From Synechococcus sp. HK01-R (GTDB lineage Bacteria; Cyanobacteriota; Cyanobacteriia; PCC-6307; Cyanobiaceae), in NCBI RefSeq assembly GCF_014217855.1, contig NZ_CP059059.1, positions 434,001 through 498,000 on the forward strand: 64,000 nucleotides of DNA, given 5' to 3'. A program made the translations under genes and the position numbers. Positions 43,794 through 53,389 of this stretch are shown piece after piece; position 1 is the stretch's first letter, and the number at the start of each line of letters is the position of its first letter. A model generated the notes under the pieces. It was not told the origin of the DNA. It saw nothing but the letters and a program-made list of their open reading frames with translations, and did not search any database.

Positions 43794-44057
43794 TCAGGCG
43801 TCACCAGCGAGCAGGGCATCAAGCTCCCCTGCCCGTTCAAGGGCATGGAGATCGTCACAACCACCGACGTGTCGGTCGGCGATAAAGATCTGGGGCACAC
43901 TCCGACGACCATCGCCGCGGGCGGCCATGGCATCACGACCCGGCTCATCACCATCCACAGCATGTTCGGTGTAAGCCACCCCCTTGCGATCCAGGAGCTG
44001 CTTGGCCCGGATGCAGTAAGGGCAGGTGCGCCAGGTGTAAATCTCAACCGGAGCCAT
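43794..44057 (-). CDS. grxC: Glutaredoxin 3 type
   Basis: An 87-residue dithiol glutaredoxin. The active site is CPYC in [20 protein letters not shown], followed by the GSH-binding [21 protein letters not shown]. It reduces protein disulfides with glutathione, made by the adjacent gshB. Start ATG 44057 (MAPVEIYTW). It is divergent from prfB. Confidence 0.95.
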   Translation of the reverse strand: MAPVEIYTWRTCPYCIRAKQLLDRKGVAYTEHAVDGDEPGRDAMAARGDGRRSVPQIFIADRHVGGCDDLHALERAGELDALLAGDA

Positions 44058-44137
44058 GGGGAAACACGCCGAGCTTCTGGATCCTATGCAGAACGACCTC
44101 GCTGATAGGTTCAACCCATTGGATCAGCTGGCAACCG

Positions 44138-45266
44138 TTGCTCGACCTCACCGACTTCAAGCGCGACCTTTCTGAGCTCACCGACCGCCTGGGCCATGCC
44201 CAGGACTGTCTTTGACGTTCCTGCCCTCAAAGCCAGACAGCAGGACCTCGAACAGCTCGCCGCCCAACCGGACTTCTGGGACGACCAACAGAACGCCCAG
44301 AAGCAGATGCGCCGCCTCGATGAGGTGAAGGCCCAACTCGAGCAACTCGGCCAATGGAGACGTGCCGTCGATGACGCCCAGGCCACCCTGGAGCTCTACG
44401 ACCTTGAACCTGACGACGAGATGCTCAGCGAAGCCCAGCAGGGGCTCACCACGCTGCGCAACGACCTGGACCGCTGGGAGCTGGAGCGCCTGCTCAGTGG
44501 TGAGTACGACAAGGAAGGTGCCGTGCTGTCCATCAATGCCGGAGCTGGCGGCACCGATGCCCAGGACTGGGCACTGATGCTGATGCGCATGTACACGCGC
44601 TGGGCCGAAGACCACGGGATGAAGGTGAGCGTCGACGAACTCAGCGAAGGTGAGGAAGCAGGCATCAAGAGCTGCACGATCGAGATCGAGGGCCGTTACG
44701 CCTACGGCTATCTACGGAACGAAAAAGGCACCCACCGCCTGGTTCGCATCTCACCGTTCAACGCCAACGACAAGCGCCAGACCAGCTTTGCCGGTGTGGA
44801 GGTGATGCCAAAGATTGAAGAGGAGGTCAAGCTCGACATCCCCGAGAAGGACCTGGAGATCACCACCAGCCGCTCCGGTGGTGCCGGTGGTCAGAACGTG
44901 AACAAGGTGGAGACGGCTGTGCGCATCCTGCACATCCCCACCGGCTTGTTTGTGCGCTGCACGCAGGAACGCTCCCAGCTGCAGAACAAGGAGAAGGCGA
45001 TGGCCCTGCTGATGGCCAAGCTGCTGGTGATTGCTCAGGAGCAGCGGGCTGCAGAGATCGCCGACATCCGCGGCGACATCGTTGAGGCGGCCTGGGGCAA
45101 CCAGATCCGCAACTACGTGTTCCACCCCTATCAAATGGTGAAAGATCTCCGCACCCAGCACGAAACCACCGATGTGCAAGGGGTGATGGACGGTGATCTC
45201 GATCCCTTCATTCAGGCTCTGCTGCGCCAGGGTGTGGACAGCCCAGGCCGTGAAGAGGACAGCTGA
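44138..45266 (+). CDS. prfB: Peptide chain release factor 2, with programmed +1 frameshift
   Basis: Releases peptides at UAA and UGA codons. The first 25 codons begin at TTG 44138 ([20 protein letters not shown]) and reach CTT followed by an in-frame TGA at 44213-44215; shifting +1 at the CTT reads Asp and continues [20 protein letters not shown]. The rest is normal: [33 protein letters not shown] and the GGQ motif in [19 protein letters not shown]. Joined length is 375 residues. The tripeptide region SPF (from RISPFNA) marks RF2. It leads a plus-strand operon with DUF3285, ybeY, dgkA and trpG. Confidence 0.96.
44210..44216 (+). promoter_or_regulatory. prfB programmed frameshift site CTTTGAC
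   Basis: The seven bases ctttgac match the classic RF2 slippery stop. The peptidyl-tRNA-Leu on CTT shifts to TTT and Asp (GAC) is read. An AGGA-like Shine-Dalgarno stretch (caggac) lies just upstream. When RF2 is low, termination at TGA slows and the shift rises, giving autoregulation. Confidence 0.92.
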
Positions 45267-45269
45267 GCG

Positions 45270-45485
45270 ATGAGCACCAATCCGGCGCCAAACGACCCCG
45301 CCCCCATGGAACCCACGACCAGCGAGGGGGCGCCGACACCACCACCCAGTTTCGTGAAGCTGGCCATGCGCAACATGGTGCGCAAAGGTCGCCAGAGCCT
45401 TGTCCACTTCGGGTTGACGGCCTTCGGCTTCATCGGCTTCATCCTGGTGGTCGCCTGGCTTGGGCGACCGACCCTGCCGCAATGA
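45270..45485 (+). CDS. DUF3285 small membrane protein
   Basis: 71 residues. A Pro-rich N-terminus (EGAPTPPPSFVKLAMRNMVR) is followed by KGRQSLVHFGLTAFGFIGF, a single membrane segment. This matches the cyanobacterial DUF3285 family, function unknown. It is 3 nt after prfB and overlaps ybeY by 4 nt (ATGA), a tight operon. Confidence 0.88.
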   Translation: MSTNPAPNDPAPMEPTTSEGAPTPPPSFVKLAMRNMVRKGRQSLVHFGLTAFGFIGFILVVAWLGRPTLPQ

Positions 45486-46051
45486 GCCCAACTGCGGATC
45501 CAGTGATCAGCATCGACCTCGCCTTCCAGGCCGCACCCTCAGACCTGATGGACGCCGAGGCCGATGCTCAGCTTCAGGAACGGCTCAACACCCAAGACGC
45601 TTGGGAGCTGGACTTGATCACCTGGCTCACAGCCATGCGCAACGACGCGAGCCTGGTCTGCCCGGAGGTCGTACGGACCGCAAGCGAGTTCAGCCTTGGT
45701 CTGCAGTTTTGCGATGACCCAACAATTGCCGCCCTCAACGGACAGTGGCGTCAGAAGCCCCAACCCACCGATGTGCTCTCCTTCCCTGCTCTGGAGGGGG
45801 ATCCGCCGATCGGGGCCGATGCCTGCCTGGAACTCGGAGACATCATCGTGTCGGTACCGACCGCTCAACGGCAGGCTGACGAGCATGGCCATGACCTGCT
45901 GCACGAACTGCGCTGGCTCGTGAGCCATGGGTTTTTGCATCTGCTGGGCTGGGACCATCCCGACGACGCGCAGCTCAACGCCATGCTCCAGTGCCAGGAG
46001 CGTCTGCTAGCCATCAACGGTAAGGTTCAGTCCCAGGGTGAGATCAGCTGA
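45482..46051 (+). CDS. ybeY: Endoribonuclease YbeY (rRNA maturation)
   Basis: Zinc-dependent endoribonuclease used in 16S rRNA 3' processing and ribosome quality control. The zinc motif is VSHGFLHLLGWDHPDD (His-x3-His-x5-His). Upstream are IAALNGQWRQKPQPTDVLSF and ELGDIIVSVPTAQRQADEHG. 189 residues, with an N-terminal extension as in other cyanobacteria. Start overlaps the DUF3285 stop by 4 nt. Confidence 0.95.
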   Translation: MSPTADPVISIDLAFQAAPSDLMDAEADAQLQERLNTQDAWELDLITWLTAMRNDASLVCPEVVRTASEFSLGLQFCDDPTIAALNGQWRQKPQPTDVLSFPALEGDPPIGADACLELGDIIVSVPTAQRQADEHGHDLLHELRWLVSHGFLHLLGWDHPDDAQLNAMLQCQERLLAINGKVQSQGEIS

Positions 46052-46059
46052 ATCAACAG

Positions 46060-46539
46060 ATGGGATCACTGCTGCACTCCGAAGATGACCGCTCATTGAC
46101 CGACGAGCTCAGCCACGCCAGCAGCCAGGCTGCCGCCAGCCACAGGGCCGCGCGGCGCGGGGCCTGGCGCATCGCCGGTGACCTGCCCGCGAGCTTCCGC
46201 TATGCAGCCCAGGGACTGGGCTACGGCTTCGTCAGCCAAAGGAACTTCCGAATCCATGTGGTGATCGGGGCGGTGGTGTTCAGTCTTGGCCTCTGGCTGC
46301 AACTGCCCACCATCCAGCTGGCCGTGCTCGTGCTCACGGTGGCGGCGGTGCTGGTGCTGGAACTGCTCAACACTGCGATCGAATCAGTGGTGGATCTGGC
46401 GATCGGTCGCCGCTTTCATCCCCTGGCAAGAATCGCCAAGGATTGCGCAGCCGCCGCCGTGCTCGTGGCAGCGATCAGCTCCCTGCTCATCGCCTTGCTG
46501 CTGCTCCTCCCTCCCTTGCTGGAGCGCCTTCACGGATAA
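46060..46539 (+). CDS. dgkA: Diacylglycerol/undecaprenol kinase
   Basis: Phosphorylates diacylglycerol or undecaprenol in the membrane. 159 residues with three membrane segments after a soluble N-terminus. The family motif is [20 protein letters not shown], preceded by [20 protein letters not shown] and followed by [20 protein letters not shown]. In cyanobacteria and Gram-positives this family is often undecaprenol kinase; the sequence does not settle which. It lies 8 nt after ybeY. Confidence 0.9.
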   Translation: MGSLLHSEDDRSLTDELSHASSQAAASHRAARRGAWRIAGDLPASFRYAAQGLGYGFVSQRNFRIHVVIGAVVFSLGLWLQLPTIQLAVLVLTVAAVLVLELLNTAIESVVDLAIGRRFHPLARIAKDCAAAAVLVAAISSLLIALLLLLPPLLERLHG

Positions 46540-46547
46540 TCGCCCCC

Positions 46548-47156
46548 ATGCTCCTGGTCATCGACAACTACGACAGCTTCACCTTCAACCTGGTGCAGTA
46601 CTTCGGTGAGCTGGCCGACCAGCACCCGCTGGCTGCGGATCTGCGGGTGGAGCGTAATGACGCCCTGAGCCTGGATGAGATCCGCAGCCTCAATCCCGAC
46701 GCGATCCTGCTCTCCCCAGGCCCTGGGGACCCAGACCAGTCGGGAGTCTGCCTGGAGGTCCTGCGCGAACTTTCGCCAACGGTGCCGACCCTGGGAGTGT
46801 GTCTCGGCCATCAGGCCCTGGCCCAGGTGTATGGAGGTCGCGTGGTGCGGGCAGCGGAGCTGATGCACGGCAAGACTTCACTGGTGCTGCATCAGGGTGA
46901 TGGCGTGTTCGCAGGCTTGCCCCAGCCGCTCACCGCCACGCGATACCACAGTCTGATCGCTGACCGCGAGACCCTACCCGCGTGCCTGGAGGTGACGGCC
47001 TGGCTGGAAGACGGCACGATCATGGGCCTGCAGCATCGGGACTTTCCCCACCTCCAGGGCGTGCAATTTCATCCCGAGAGCGTGCTCACCGAAGCCGGGC
47101 ACCAGCTCCTGGCCAACTTTCTGAAGTTGGCGGAAGGTGGCGCCCACCACTGCTAG
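46548..47156 (+). CDS. trpG: Anthranilate/aminodeoxychorismate synthase glutaminase subunit
   Basis: Class I glutamine amidotransferase that feeds ammonia to TrpE or PabB. Landmarks: [35 protein letters not shown], the nucleophile loop [28 protein letters not shown] and [13 protein letters not shown] with the His-Glu pair. 202 residues from ATG 46548. Whether it serves tryptophan or folate (or both) cannot be read. It is 8 nt after dgkA. Confidence 0.93.
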   Translation: MLLVIDNYDSFTFNLVQYFGELADQHPLAADLRVERNDALSLDEIRSLNPDAILLSPGPGDPDQSGVCLEVLRELSPTVPTLGVCLGHQALAQVYGGRVVRAAELMHGKTSLVLHQGDGVFAGLPQPLTATRYHSLIADRETLPACLEVTAWLEDGTIMGLQHRDFPHLQGVQFHPESVLTEAGHQLLANFLKLAEGGAHHC

Positions 47157-47188
47157 CTTCCAGCTTCCATCGGACTCCGCCTCCGCCC

Positions 47189-47926
47189 ATGCTTGTCCGC
47201 CCGCTGGCCTCGGCCCTGATTGCAGCAGCACTGCCCGCAGCGGCACTGGTTGGAGCAGCACAGCCCGGAGCGGCGATCGCTGGTGGCGTCACCATCACCA
47301 GCTATGGCCACAGCGCCCTGCTGATCAATGGTGGCGGCCAATCGGTGCTCGTGAACCCCTTCAAGGCCGTGGGCTGCGCCAAGGGCCTTCGGGAACCGAG
47401 GGTCAACGCCACGGTGATCCTGGCCAGCTCAGAACTGGCCGACGAGGGTGCCCGCATCGCAGGGGGCACTTTCCTCTCCAAGCCTGGTTCCTACAGGGTC
47501 GGCGGCTTGAAGCTTGAAGGCTTCGCCGCACCCCATGACCGTGTCGGCGGACGACGCTTCGGCCAGTCCACCCTCTGGCGCTGGCAACAGGGAGGATTGA
47601 GCTTCGCCCATCTGGGGGGCACCGCGGCTCAGCTCAGTGGTGAAGACAAGGTGCTGCTGGGTCGCCCGGATGTGCTGATCATCGGTGTCGGTGGCGGCGC
47701 CAAGGTCTACAACGCTGCGGAGGCCGCCAAGGTGGTGAAGGAGCTCAATCCCCGTCGGGTGATCCCCGTGCAGTATGTGAGCGGACCCACCCCTGCGGGC
47801 TGCGACCAAAGCGGGATCCAGCCCTTCCTTGATGCCATGGCCGGTACGGAGGTGCGTCGTGTTGGCACCACCCTCTCGGTTCCCACCGGCCTCGGCGATG
47901 GCACCGTCATCGATGTGATGCGCTAG
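47189..47926 (+). CDS. Exported metallo-beta-lactamase-fold protein lacking the metal motif
   Basis: 245 residues from ATG 47189. A signal peptide of about 30 residues (PLASALIAAALPAAALVGAA) precedes a UlaG-like MBL fold: VTITSYGHSALLINGGGQSV, LVNPFKAVGC, GGLKLEGFAAPHDRVGGRRF, LSFAHLGGTAAQLSGED, DVLIIGVGGG. Where active enzymes have HxHxDH, this one has ASSELADEGA (about residues 79-88), so metal binding is unlikely or different. It probably binds rather than hydrolyses its ligand. The start is 33 nt after trpG; the asparaginase gene converges with 4 nt overlap. Confidence 0.8.
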   Translation: MLVRPLASALIAAALPAAALVGAAQPGAAIAGGVTITSYGHSALLINGGGQSVLVNPFKAVGCAKGLREPRVNATVILASSELADEGARIAGGTFLSKPGSYRVGGLKLEGFAAPHDRVGGRRFGQSTLWRWQQGGLSFAHLGGTAAQLSGEDKVLLGRPDVLIIGVGGGAKVYNAAEAAKVVKELNPRRVIPVQYVSGPTPAGCDQSGIQPFLDAMAGTEVRRVGTTLSVPTGLGDGTVIDVMR

Positions 47927-48975
47927 TGCGTCAGCAGCAGGTCGGCGAGCCGCTGGCGGTCCGCCCCTTGCAGCAGCGCCAACAGCACCAGCACCCTCGC
48001 TTTCTGGGGGCTCAAATCTTCCGCTGGAAGCAAACCGAGCAGCTCATCATCCGACCGCGCCGGCACCCGACCCCGGCCGGTGCGTGACGTGCGAACGAGC
48101 AGCGGAACTTCCTGGAACCTCCCTTGCGCCAGGCACTTGCGCTCCAACGCCAGCCGCTCGAAACAAGAGAGCTGTCCCGCCCCGGTTCCCGCAAAGACCA
48201 AAGCATCGACACCCGCGTCGATCAAGGCCTCAATCAGTCGCGTCGACGGCTGCACATAGCCATACAGGATCTCCACCAGCGGCCAGCATTCAGGGTCCGG
48301 CATGGCCGCGAACGAGGACCGATCAACCACCAGCCCGGAATCGGTGGTGTGGGGATGGCTAGGTGTGCGGGTGAAGCGCACGCCATCACCATCGACCGTG
48401 CCAAGACGCCCGTGACCGGGGGAGCGAAAGGCTGCGACCCCGGAGCAGGCGACCTTCGTCACCTCGCGGGCACCATGAATCTCCCCATCCATCACCACGA
48501 GAACCCCACGACCAACAGCCTGGGGATGCACGGCCACCTGAAGGGCCTGCAACAGGTTGAGGGGACCATCCGCACTCAACGCTGTGGAGGGTCGCATGGC
48601 TCCCACCAGCACCACGGGCCTGGCATGACCGAGTGCGAGATGCAACCAGTAGGCGGTTTCCTCAAGGGTGTTGGTGCCATGGGTGATGACCACACCGCTG
48701 AGGCCGGGATCCTGACGGAAGGCTGCATCGATCCGCCGCAGCAGCTGCAGCCAGAGCCGATGGCTCATATCAGCGCTGTCGATGTTGGCGAGCTGTTCCA
48801 CCTCCAAATCGGCCACGCAGCCGGCATCCGGCAACGCTGCGAGCAACTGCTCACCATCGAGCACCCCGGCGTTGTAATCCTCCAGGGCAAGGCGCGACTC
48901 AGCGGTGCCGGCGATGGTGCCACCCGTGCAAAGCACCAACAGACGGGGGAGGGACTGGGAGGGCCGCTCGCTCAT
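47923..48975 (-). CDS. L-asparaginase
   Basis: Hydrolyses asparagine to aspartate and ammonia. The 350-residue protein has both catalytic motifs: LVLCTGGTIAGTAESR and GVVITHGTNTLEETAYWLHL, then VVLVGAMRPSTALSADGPLN and ALVFAGTGAGQLS. No signal peptide is seen, so a cytoplasmic enzyme is likely. Start ATG 48975 (MSERPSQSLPR); a nearby ATG 6 nt upstream also fits. It follows the hisC-type gene and overlaps the MBL-fold gene by 4 nt at the 3' end. Confidence 0.93.
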   Translation of the reverse strand: MSERPSQSLPRLLVLCTGGTIAGTAESRLALEDYNAGVLDGEQLLAALPDAGCVADLEVEQLANIDSADMSHRLWLQLLRRIDAAFRQDPGLSGVVITHGTNTLEETAYWLHLALGHARPVVLVGAMRPSTALSADGPLNLLQALQVAVHPQAVGRGVLVVMDGEIHGAREVTKVACSGVAAFRSPGHGRLGTVDGDGVRFTRTPSHPHTTDSGLVVDRSSFAAMPDPECWPLVEILYGYVQPSTRLIEALIDAGVDALVFAGTGAGQLSCFERLALERKCLAQGRFQEVPLLVRTSRTGRGRVPARSDDELLGLLPAEDLSPQKARVLVLLALLQGADRQRLADLLLTH

Positions 48976-48988
48976 CAGCAATCAGCCT

Positions 48989-50128
48989 TCAGGGACGGGG
49001 GCCTGGAGCGGCCAAGGAGACATACACCTCCCAAAAGTGCTGCATCTGCTCGGTGGTGCCGATGCTGACCCGCAGAGAACCGTCGATCTGGGGCTTACCC
49101 GCCATCGATCGCACGAGGATCCCCGCCGCGCGCAACTCCGCCTCCACCTCCGCAACGGCCCGCTGCGGCCAGATCAAGAGATAGTTCCCTCCGGCTGCGT
49201 GGAAAGAAACACCAGATCGTGTCAACTCCGAGACGATCCAGTCACGGGCCCGTATCACCTCGGCCACATAGGCATCGGTATAAGGCTGGTCCCGAAGGGC
49301 CGCGAAAGCAGCGGTCACCGCCACGCTGTTCACGTCGTAGGGACCAGTGACCCGACTGACGCGATCCACCACAGCGGCGTGACCGATCGCAAAACCGATG
49401 CGCAGGCCTGCCAGACCGGCCGTCTTGGCCAGGGAGCGCAACACCAGCAGATTGGGAGTAGCGGCGAAATCGGCGCTCGGCAACACACTGTCGCCGGTGA
49501 ATGCCTCATAGAGCTCATCCACCACCACCAACGTGTCAGGGGCAGCAGCCGCCAGCGCCAGCACCTGACCCGCCTCGAGACGGGTGCCGGTGGGGTTATT
49601 CGGATTGCAGAGCATCAGGATCCGCGGCTTCCGACCTAGGGCCGAACGGATGGCATCCAGCGGAAAGACGAACCCAGGCATGCCATGGGGGATCGCCTCG
49701 ATCGTCATCCCTTGCATGGCAGCGCAAGGGGCGTAGTAACCGAAGGTGGGACTCGTGGTGAGCAGCGTGTCACCGGAGGCGCCATAGGCATGGACGACGG
49801 CATGGATCGCCGCATCCACCCCGTTGAAGAGGCCGATCTGATCAACGGTCAGCGGGACACGCAAACCCGAAGACGAGGCCGCCAGATTGGCCATCAAGGC
49901 CTCCCGCAGTCCGTCGTACTCGGGATAGATGGCGATGTGATCGGCTGGAATGGCCCGGATCGCCTCCAGCACCTTCGGGCTAGGACCAACCGTGTTCTCA
50001 TTGAAGTCGAGTCTCAACAAACCCCGCCGACCTTCAAGAGGAGCGCTGTAGGCCTTCAGTCGCTCCACGTCGAGACGCGCTGCAGGACCCTCTTGCCGTT
50101 GCTGCCTGGCCATCGAGGTGTCGCTCAC
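48989..50128 (-). CDS. hisC: Histidinol-phosphate aminotransferase
   Basis: PLP aminotransferase of the HisC type acting late in histidine synthesis. Landmarks: [87 protein letters not shown] and the PLP lysine in [20 protein letters not shown]. About 379 residues. GTG 50128 overlaps the argS stop by 4 nt (GTGA) and is preferred; ATG 50113 is an alternative. Related enzymes act on other amino acids, so the exact substrate is inferred. Confidence 0.85.
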   Translation of the reverse strand: MSDTSMARQQRQEGPAARLDVERLKAYSAPLEGRRGLLRLDFNENTVGPSPKVLEAIRAIPADHIAIYPEYDGLREALMANLAASSSGLRVPLTVDQIGLFNGVDAAIHAVVHAYGASGDTLLTTSPTFGYYAPCAAMQGMTIEAIPHGMPGFVFPLDAIRSALGRKPRILMLCNPNNPTGTRLEAGQVLALAAAAPDTLVVVDELYEAFTGDSVLPSADFAATPNLLVLRSLAKTAGLAGLRIGFAIGHAAVVDRVSRVTGPYDVNSVAVTAAFAALRDQPYTDAYVAEVIRARDWIVSELTRSGVSFHAAGGNYLLIWPQRAVAEVEAELRAAGILVRSMAGKPQIDGSLRVSIGTTEQMQHFWEVYVSLAAPGPRP

Positions 50129-51930
50129 ATCCGCTCCAGGGTGGCAATGCCCAACAGTCCTAGGCCGCACTTCAACGTATCGGCCGTGAGCCTGCACAGG
50201 GCCAACCGGGAACTGAGTGTGGCCCCTTCGGCCTTGAGCACCGGCACCTGGTCGTAAAAACGGTTGAACACCTGGCTGAGCTCAAACAGATAGCTGCAGA
50301 GACGATTGGGCAGCAACTCCTCCTCCACCTCGGCGATCACGGCATCAAATTTCAGCAACTCCCTCACCAGAGCCCACTCCTGGGGCTCGCTGAAGCTCAA
50401 GCTGCCCGCCTCTGAGGCGGCGGAGGCTTCCAGATCACCACCCTTGCGGGCAATCCCCGCGATGCGCACCACCGCGTAGAGCAAATAGGGCGCCGTGTTG
50501 CCTTGGAGGGCGAGCATCCGATCAAAGCTGAACTGATAGTTGGTGATTCGGTTCTGGCTGAGATCGGCGTATTTCACCGCCGCTAGTCCCACCGTGGTGG
50601 CCACGTGCTGGATGAACGCCTCGTCCTCGCTGCGGCCCTCGTCCTCGAGGCGACGACGCAGGTCCGCTTCCGCTCGCTCGACGGCTTCATCAAGAAGATC
50701 GCGCAGGCGGACCGTGTCGCCAGCCCTGGTCTTGAGCTTCTTGCCATCGTCGCCCTGCACCAACCCAAAGGGCACATGTTCCAGACGTCCGTTCTCGGGG
50801 ATCCAACCCGCACGACGGGCCACCTGAAACACACCCGCGAAGTGATTGGCCTGGCCCGCATCCGTCACATAAATCACGCGGCGAGCACCATCACCATCCG
50901 GCACTGCTGCGTAGCGATAGCGAATCGCCGCCAGGTCGGTGGTGGCGTAATTGAAGCCCCCATCACTCTTCTGCACGATCACTGGCAGCGGTTTGCCGTC
51001 CTTGCCGCTCACGCCCTCCAGAAACACGCATTGGGCGCCGTCATCGGTCACCAGGAGCTCGGCCTCTTGCAGGCCTTCAAGCACAGCCGGCAGATACGGG
51101 TTGTAGAAGGACTCACCCCTCTCGCTCAAGCGGATGTCGAGTCGGTCGTAAATCTTCTGGAATTCACGACGGGACTGATCGCAAAGCAGTCCCCAAGCTT
51201 TTAGCGATACCGGGTCACCGCCCTGCAGTTTCACCACCTCCTCGCGGGAGGTGATCTGAAACGCCTCATCGTCATCAAAACGCTTCTTGGCCTCGCGATA
51301 GAAGGCCACCAGGTCGCCGAGGTCCACCGCATCAGCGGTCTCCAGAGCGGCAGGCGCCACCTGCTTGAGATGGGTGATCAGCATCCCGAACTGAGTGCCC
51401 CAGTCGCCCACATGGTTGAGACGCAGCACCGGATGGCCACGGAACTCGAGCACCCGCGCCAACGAGTCGCCAATGATCGTGGAGCGCAAATGGCCCACAT
51501 GCATCTCCTTGGCGATGTTGGGGCTTGAAAAATCCACCACCACCGGTGCCGAGTTCTCCACCAGCGGAACGCCCAGGCGGGGATCTCCGAGCCTGGTGAC
51601 CACCTCCGACGCCAGCTGCTCAGGGCGAAGGGTGAGATTGATGAACCCAGGGCCCGCAATTTGGGGCTCCAAGCAGAGATCGGTGAAACCGGGGTTTGCC
51701 TGGAGCTGCTCCACGATCGCGGTGGCGATCTGCCGCGGCGCCTGCTTCAGGGGTTTCGCCAGGGGCAGGGCACCGTTGGCCTGAAAGTCACCGAACTCCG
51801 GCTTGCTGGCCGGGACCAGCTGGGGGTCGAGCGGCCGCCCGACCTCACGCGCTTGTGCTGCCGCTGCTGGAAACGCCCGTTCCATTGCTTCGCGCAGCTG
51901 GGTCTCCAGGGTGTGGGCGATGCGCAGCAT
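50125..51930 (-). CDS. argS: Arginyl-tRNA synthetase
   Basis: Class I synthetase, charges tRNA-Arg. 601 residues. The HIGH motif is in [20 protein letters not shown], the degenerate KMSKS is [20 protein letters not shown], and the DALR anticodon domain ends the protein ([20 protein letters not shown]). Cyanobacterial ArgS uses this type. It overlaps the hisC start by 4 nt and follows nadC by 31 nt. Confidence 0.97.
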   Translation of the reverse strand: MLRIAHTLETQLREAMERAFPAAAAQAREVGRPLDPQLVPASKPEFGDFQANGALPLAKPLKQAPRQIATAIVEQLQANPGFTDLCLEPQIAGPGFINLTLRPEQLASEVVTRLGDPRLGVPLVENSAPVVVDFSSPNIAKEMHVGHLRSTIIGDSLARVLEFRGHPVLRLNHVGDWGTQFGMLITHLKQVAPAALETADAVDLGDLVAFYREAKKRFDDDEAFQITSREEVVKLQGGDPVSLKAWGLLCDQSRREFQKIYDRLDIRLSERGESFYNPYLPAVLEGLQEAELLVTDDGAQCVFLEGVSGKDGKPLPVIVQKSDGGFNYATTDLAAIRYRYAAVPDGDGARRVIYVTDAGQANHFAGVFQVARRAGWIPENGRLEHVPFGLVQGDDGKKLKTRAGDTVRLRDLLDEAVERAEADLRRRLEDEGRSEDEAFIQHVATTVGLAAVKYADLSQNRITNYQFSFDRMLALQGNTAPYLLYAVVRIAGIARKGGDLEASAASEAGSLSFSEPQEWALVRELLKFDAVIAEVEEELLPNRLCSYLFELSQVFNRFYDQVPVLKAEGATLSSRLALCRLTADTLKCGLGLLGIATLERM

Positions 51931-51961
51931 GGAAGGGGAATGGGGCAGGGCCTGGCTCTGA

Positions 51962-52837
51962 TCATCCCCCGGCGGGGGTGAAACGCATGCTCAGATCCAG
52001 CCAGCTGCTGCGCGTCACGGGTGCACTGGTGGAGATGAGATCAAGACCGCTGGCCGCATAGGCCGCGAGCGCCTCGGGCTGAAGGCCCGAGGCCTCCAGC
52101 ACCACCGGTGCCGCGCCGGGGCGGGCACGCGCCTCGTCCCGCAGTCGAGGCACCAACGCCTTCAGCTCCTCCGGGCTGAACTCATCCAACAGCACCCCAT
52201 CGGCGCCGGCCCGCACGGCCGCGATCGCTTCCACCTCGGTTTCCGCCTCCACAATCACAGGCGCCGGCCAGGGGGCCGAGGCGCGCACAGCCGCCATCGC
52301 CGCCTCCACCCCCCCAGCCCAGGCCAGGTGGTTTTCCTTGAGCATCGCTGCATCGTCTAAACCCATGCGGTGGTTCAAACCACCGCCGCAACGCACGGCA
52401 TATTTCTCCAAAACCCGCAGCCCTGGCGTGGTTTTGCGGGTATCCGCCAACTGCACACCTGAGCCCTTCAGCTGGGCGACCAGCGCTGCGGTGGCCGTCG
52501 CAATCCCGGAGAGGCGCATGGCCAGGTTCAGGGCCGTGCGCTCCATCGCCACCAGCGCCTGGGCCTCAGCGTCCAGTTTGAGCACACGTTGCCCAGGCTT
52601 GACCAGCTCTCCCTCGTCCACCAGCAGCCGCACCCGAGCCGCAGGGTCGAGAAAGCACAGCAATGGCTCCACCAGCACGCCACCGCAGAAACGCCCCTCA
52701 GCCTTGGCGACCCAGTGAGCAGCGCCATGGCACCCGTGAAGTGCTGGAGCTGTGAGATCGCCGCGGCCAAGGTCCTCCATCAGCCAGGCCTCCAGCTGCG
52801 CGCGTAGCTGCGGGGTGATCAACAAAGGAGCCACCAT
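51962..52837 (-). CDS. nadC: Quinolinate phosphoribosyltransferase
   Basis: Makes nicotinate mononucleotide from quinolinate and PRPP in NAD synthesis. Landmarks: [100 protein letters not shown] and [20 protein letters not shown]. 291 residues from ATG 52837. Its ATG shares one base with the stop of the TerB-like gene (TGATG). Confidence 0.95.
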   Translation of the reverse strand: MVAPLLITPQLRAQLEAWLMEDLGRGDLTAPALHGCHGAAHWVAKAEGRFCGGVLVEPLLCFLDPAARVRLLVDEGELVKPGQRVLKLDAEAQALVAMERTALNLAMRLSGIATATAALVAQLKGSGVQLADTRKTTPGLRVLEKYAVRCGGGLNHRMGLDDAAMLKENHLAWAGGVEAAMAAVRASAPWPAPVIVEAETEVEAIAAVRAGADGVLLDEFSPEELKALVPRLRDEARARPGAAPVVLEASGLQPEALAAYAASGLDLISTSAPVTRSSWLDLSMRFTPAGG

Positions 52838-53370
52838 CAGAGCCAACTGGTGCCAGAGGCTTCCAGGGCTTCGATCGAGGGCCAGGCCCCCCAGCCAAAC
52901 AGGAGCTGGTTCAGACGGTCCATCAAGGCCGGCGTCTCCTGAAGAGCCTGACGGGCGGCCCATTCAGCCTCTTGCACCTGGTCATCGGAAAGGTTGAGAG
53001 CCTCCAGCAGGCGTCGGTAAGCGACCCGCTCAGCGGCGTTGATGGCACTGTCATCCTCTGGCCCCTGACTGCTGCACGCCATCTGATAGGCGAGAGACAC
53101 CATCTCGATGCGCACATCCTTGTCCTGGAGCTGGCCGACCCAGGCCTCCAGATCCGAGGCCTGCTCAGCCTGCAAAGCCGCCAGCGCATCCTCGGGATCC
53201 ACCTGCGGCAACAGGCGGGCCGACAGCTTGCCCAGCAGCGCCCTCTCTTCCGGAGCTACCTCCCCATCCACACTCGCCACCCAACACAACAACTTCAACT
53301 GAGCCTGTTGCGCGGGGTTGAGGCCAGCCAGGGGATCAGTCACCGGACACACCGAGCGAGAGGCCTTCAT
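52837..53370 (-). CDS. TerB-like protein
   Basis: 177 residues, all helical and acidic. The stretch LKLLCWVASVDGEVAPEERA followed by LLGKLSARLLPQVDPEDALA, VSLAYQMACSSQGPEDDSAI and NAAERVAYRRLLEALNLSDD looks like a TerB fold, a family tied to tellurite resistance operons but widespread in cyanobacteria with unknown role. Start ATG 53370 (MKASRSVCP). It lies 19 nt after mnmE and is coupled to nadC. Confidence 0.7.
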   Translation of the reverse strand: MKASRSVCPVTDPLAGLNPAQQAQLKLLCWVASVDGEVAPEERALLGKLSARLLPQVDPEDALAALQAEQASDLEAWVGQLQDKDVRIEMVSLAYQMACSSQGPEDDSAINAAERVAYRRLLEALNLSDDQVQEAEWAARQALQETPALMDRLNQLLFGWGAWPSIEALEASGTSWL

Positions 53371-53389
53371 TCTGGGAGCCCAGCGGCCC

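Noticed and set aside
48124-49068. A 314-codon plus-strand frame opposite the asparaginase gene
   Set aside because: The asparaginase motifs on the minus strand are unambiguous; the plus frame is His/Gln-rich shadow.
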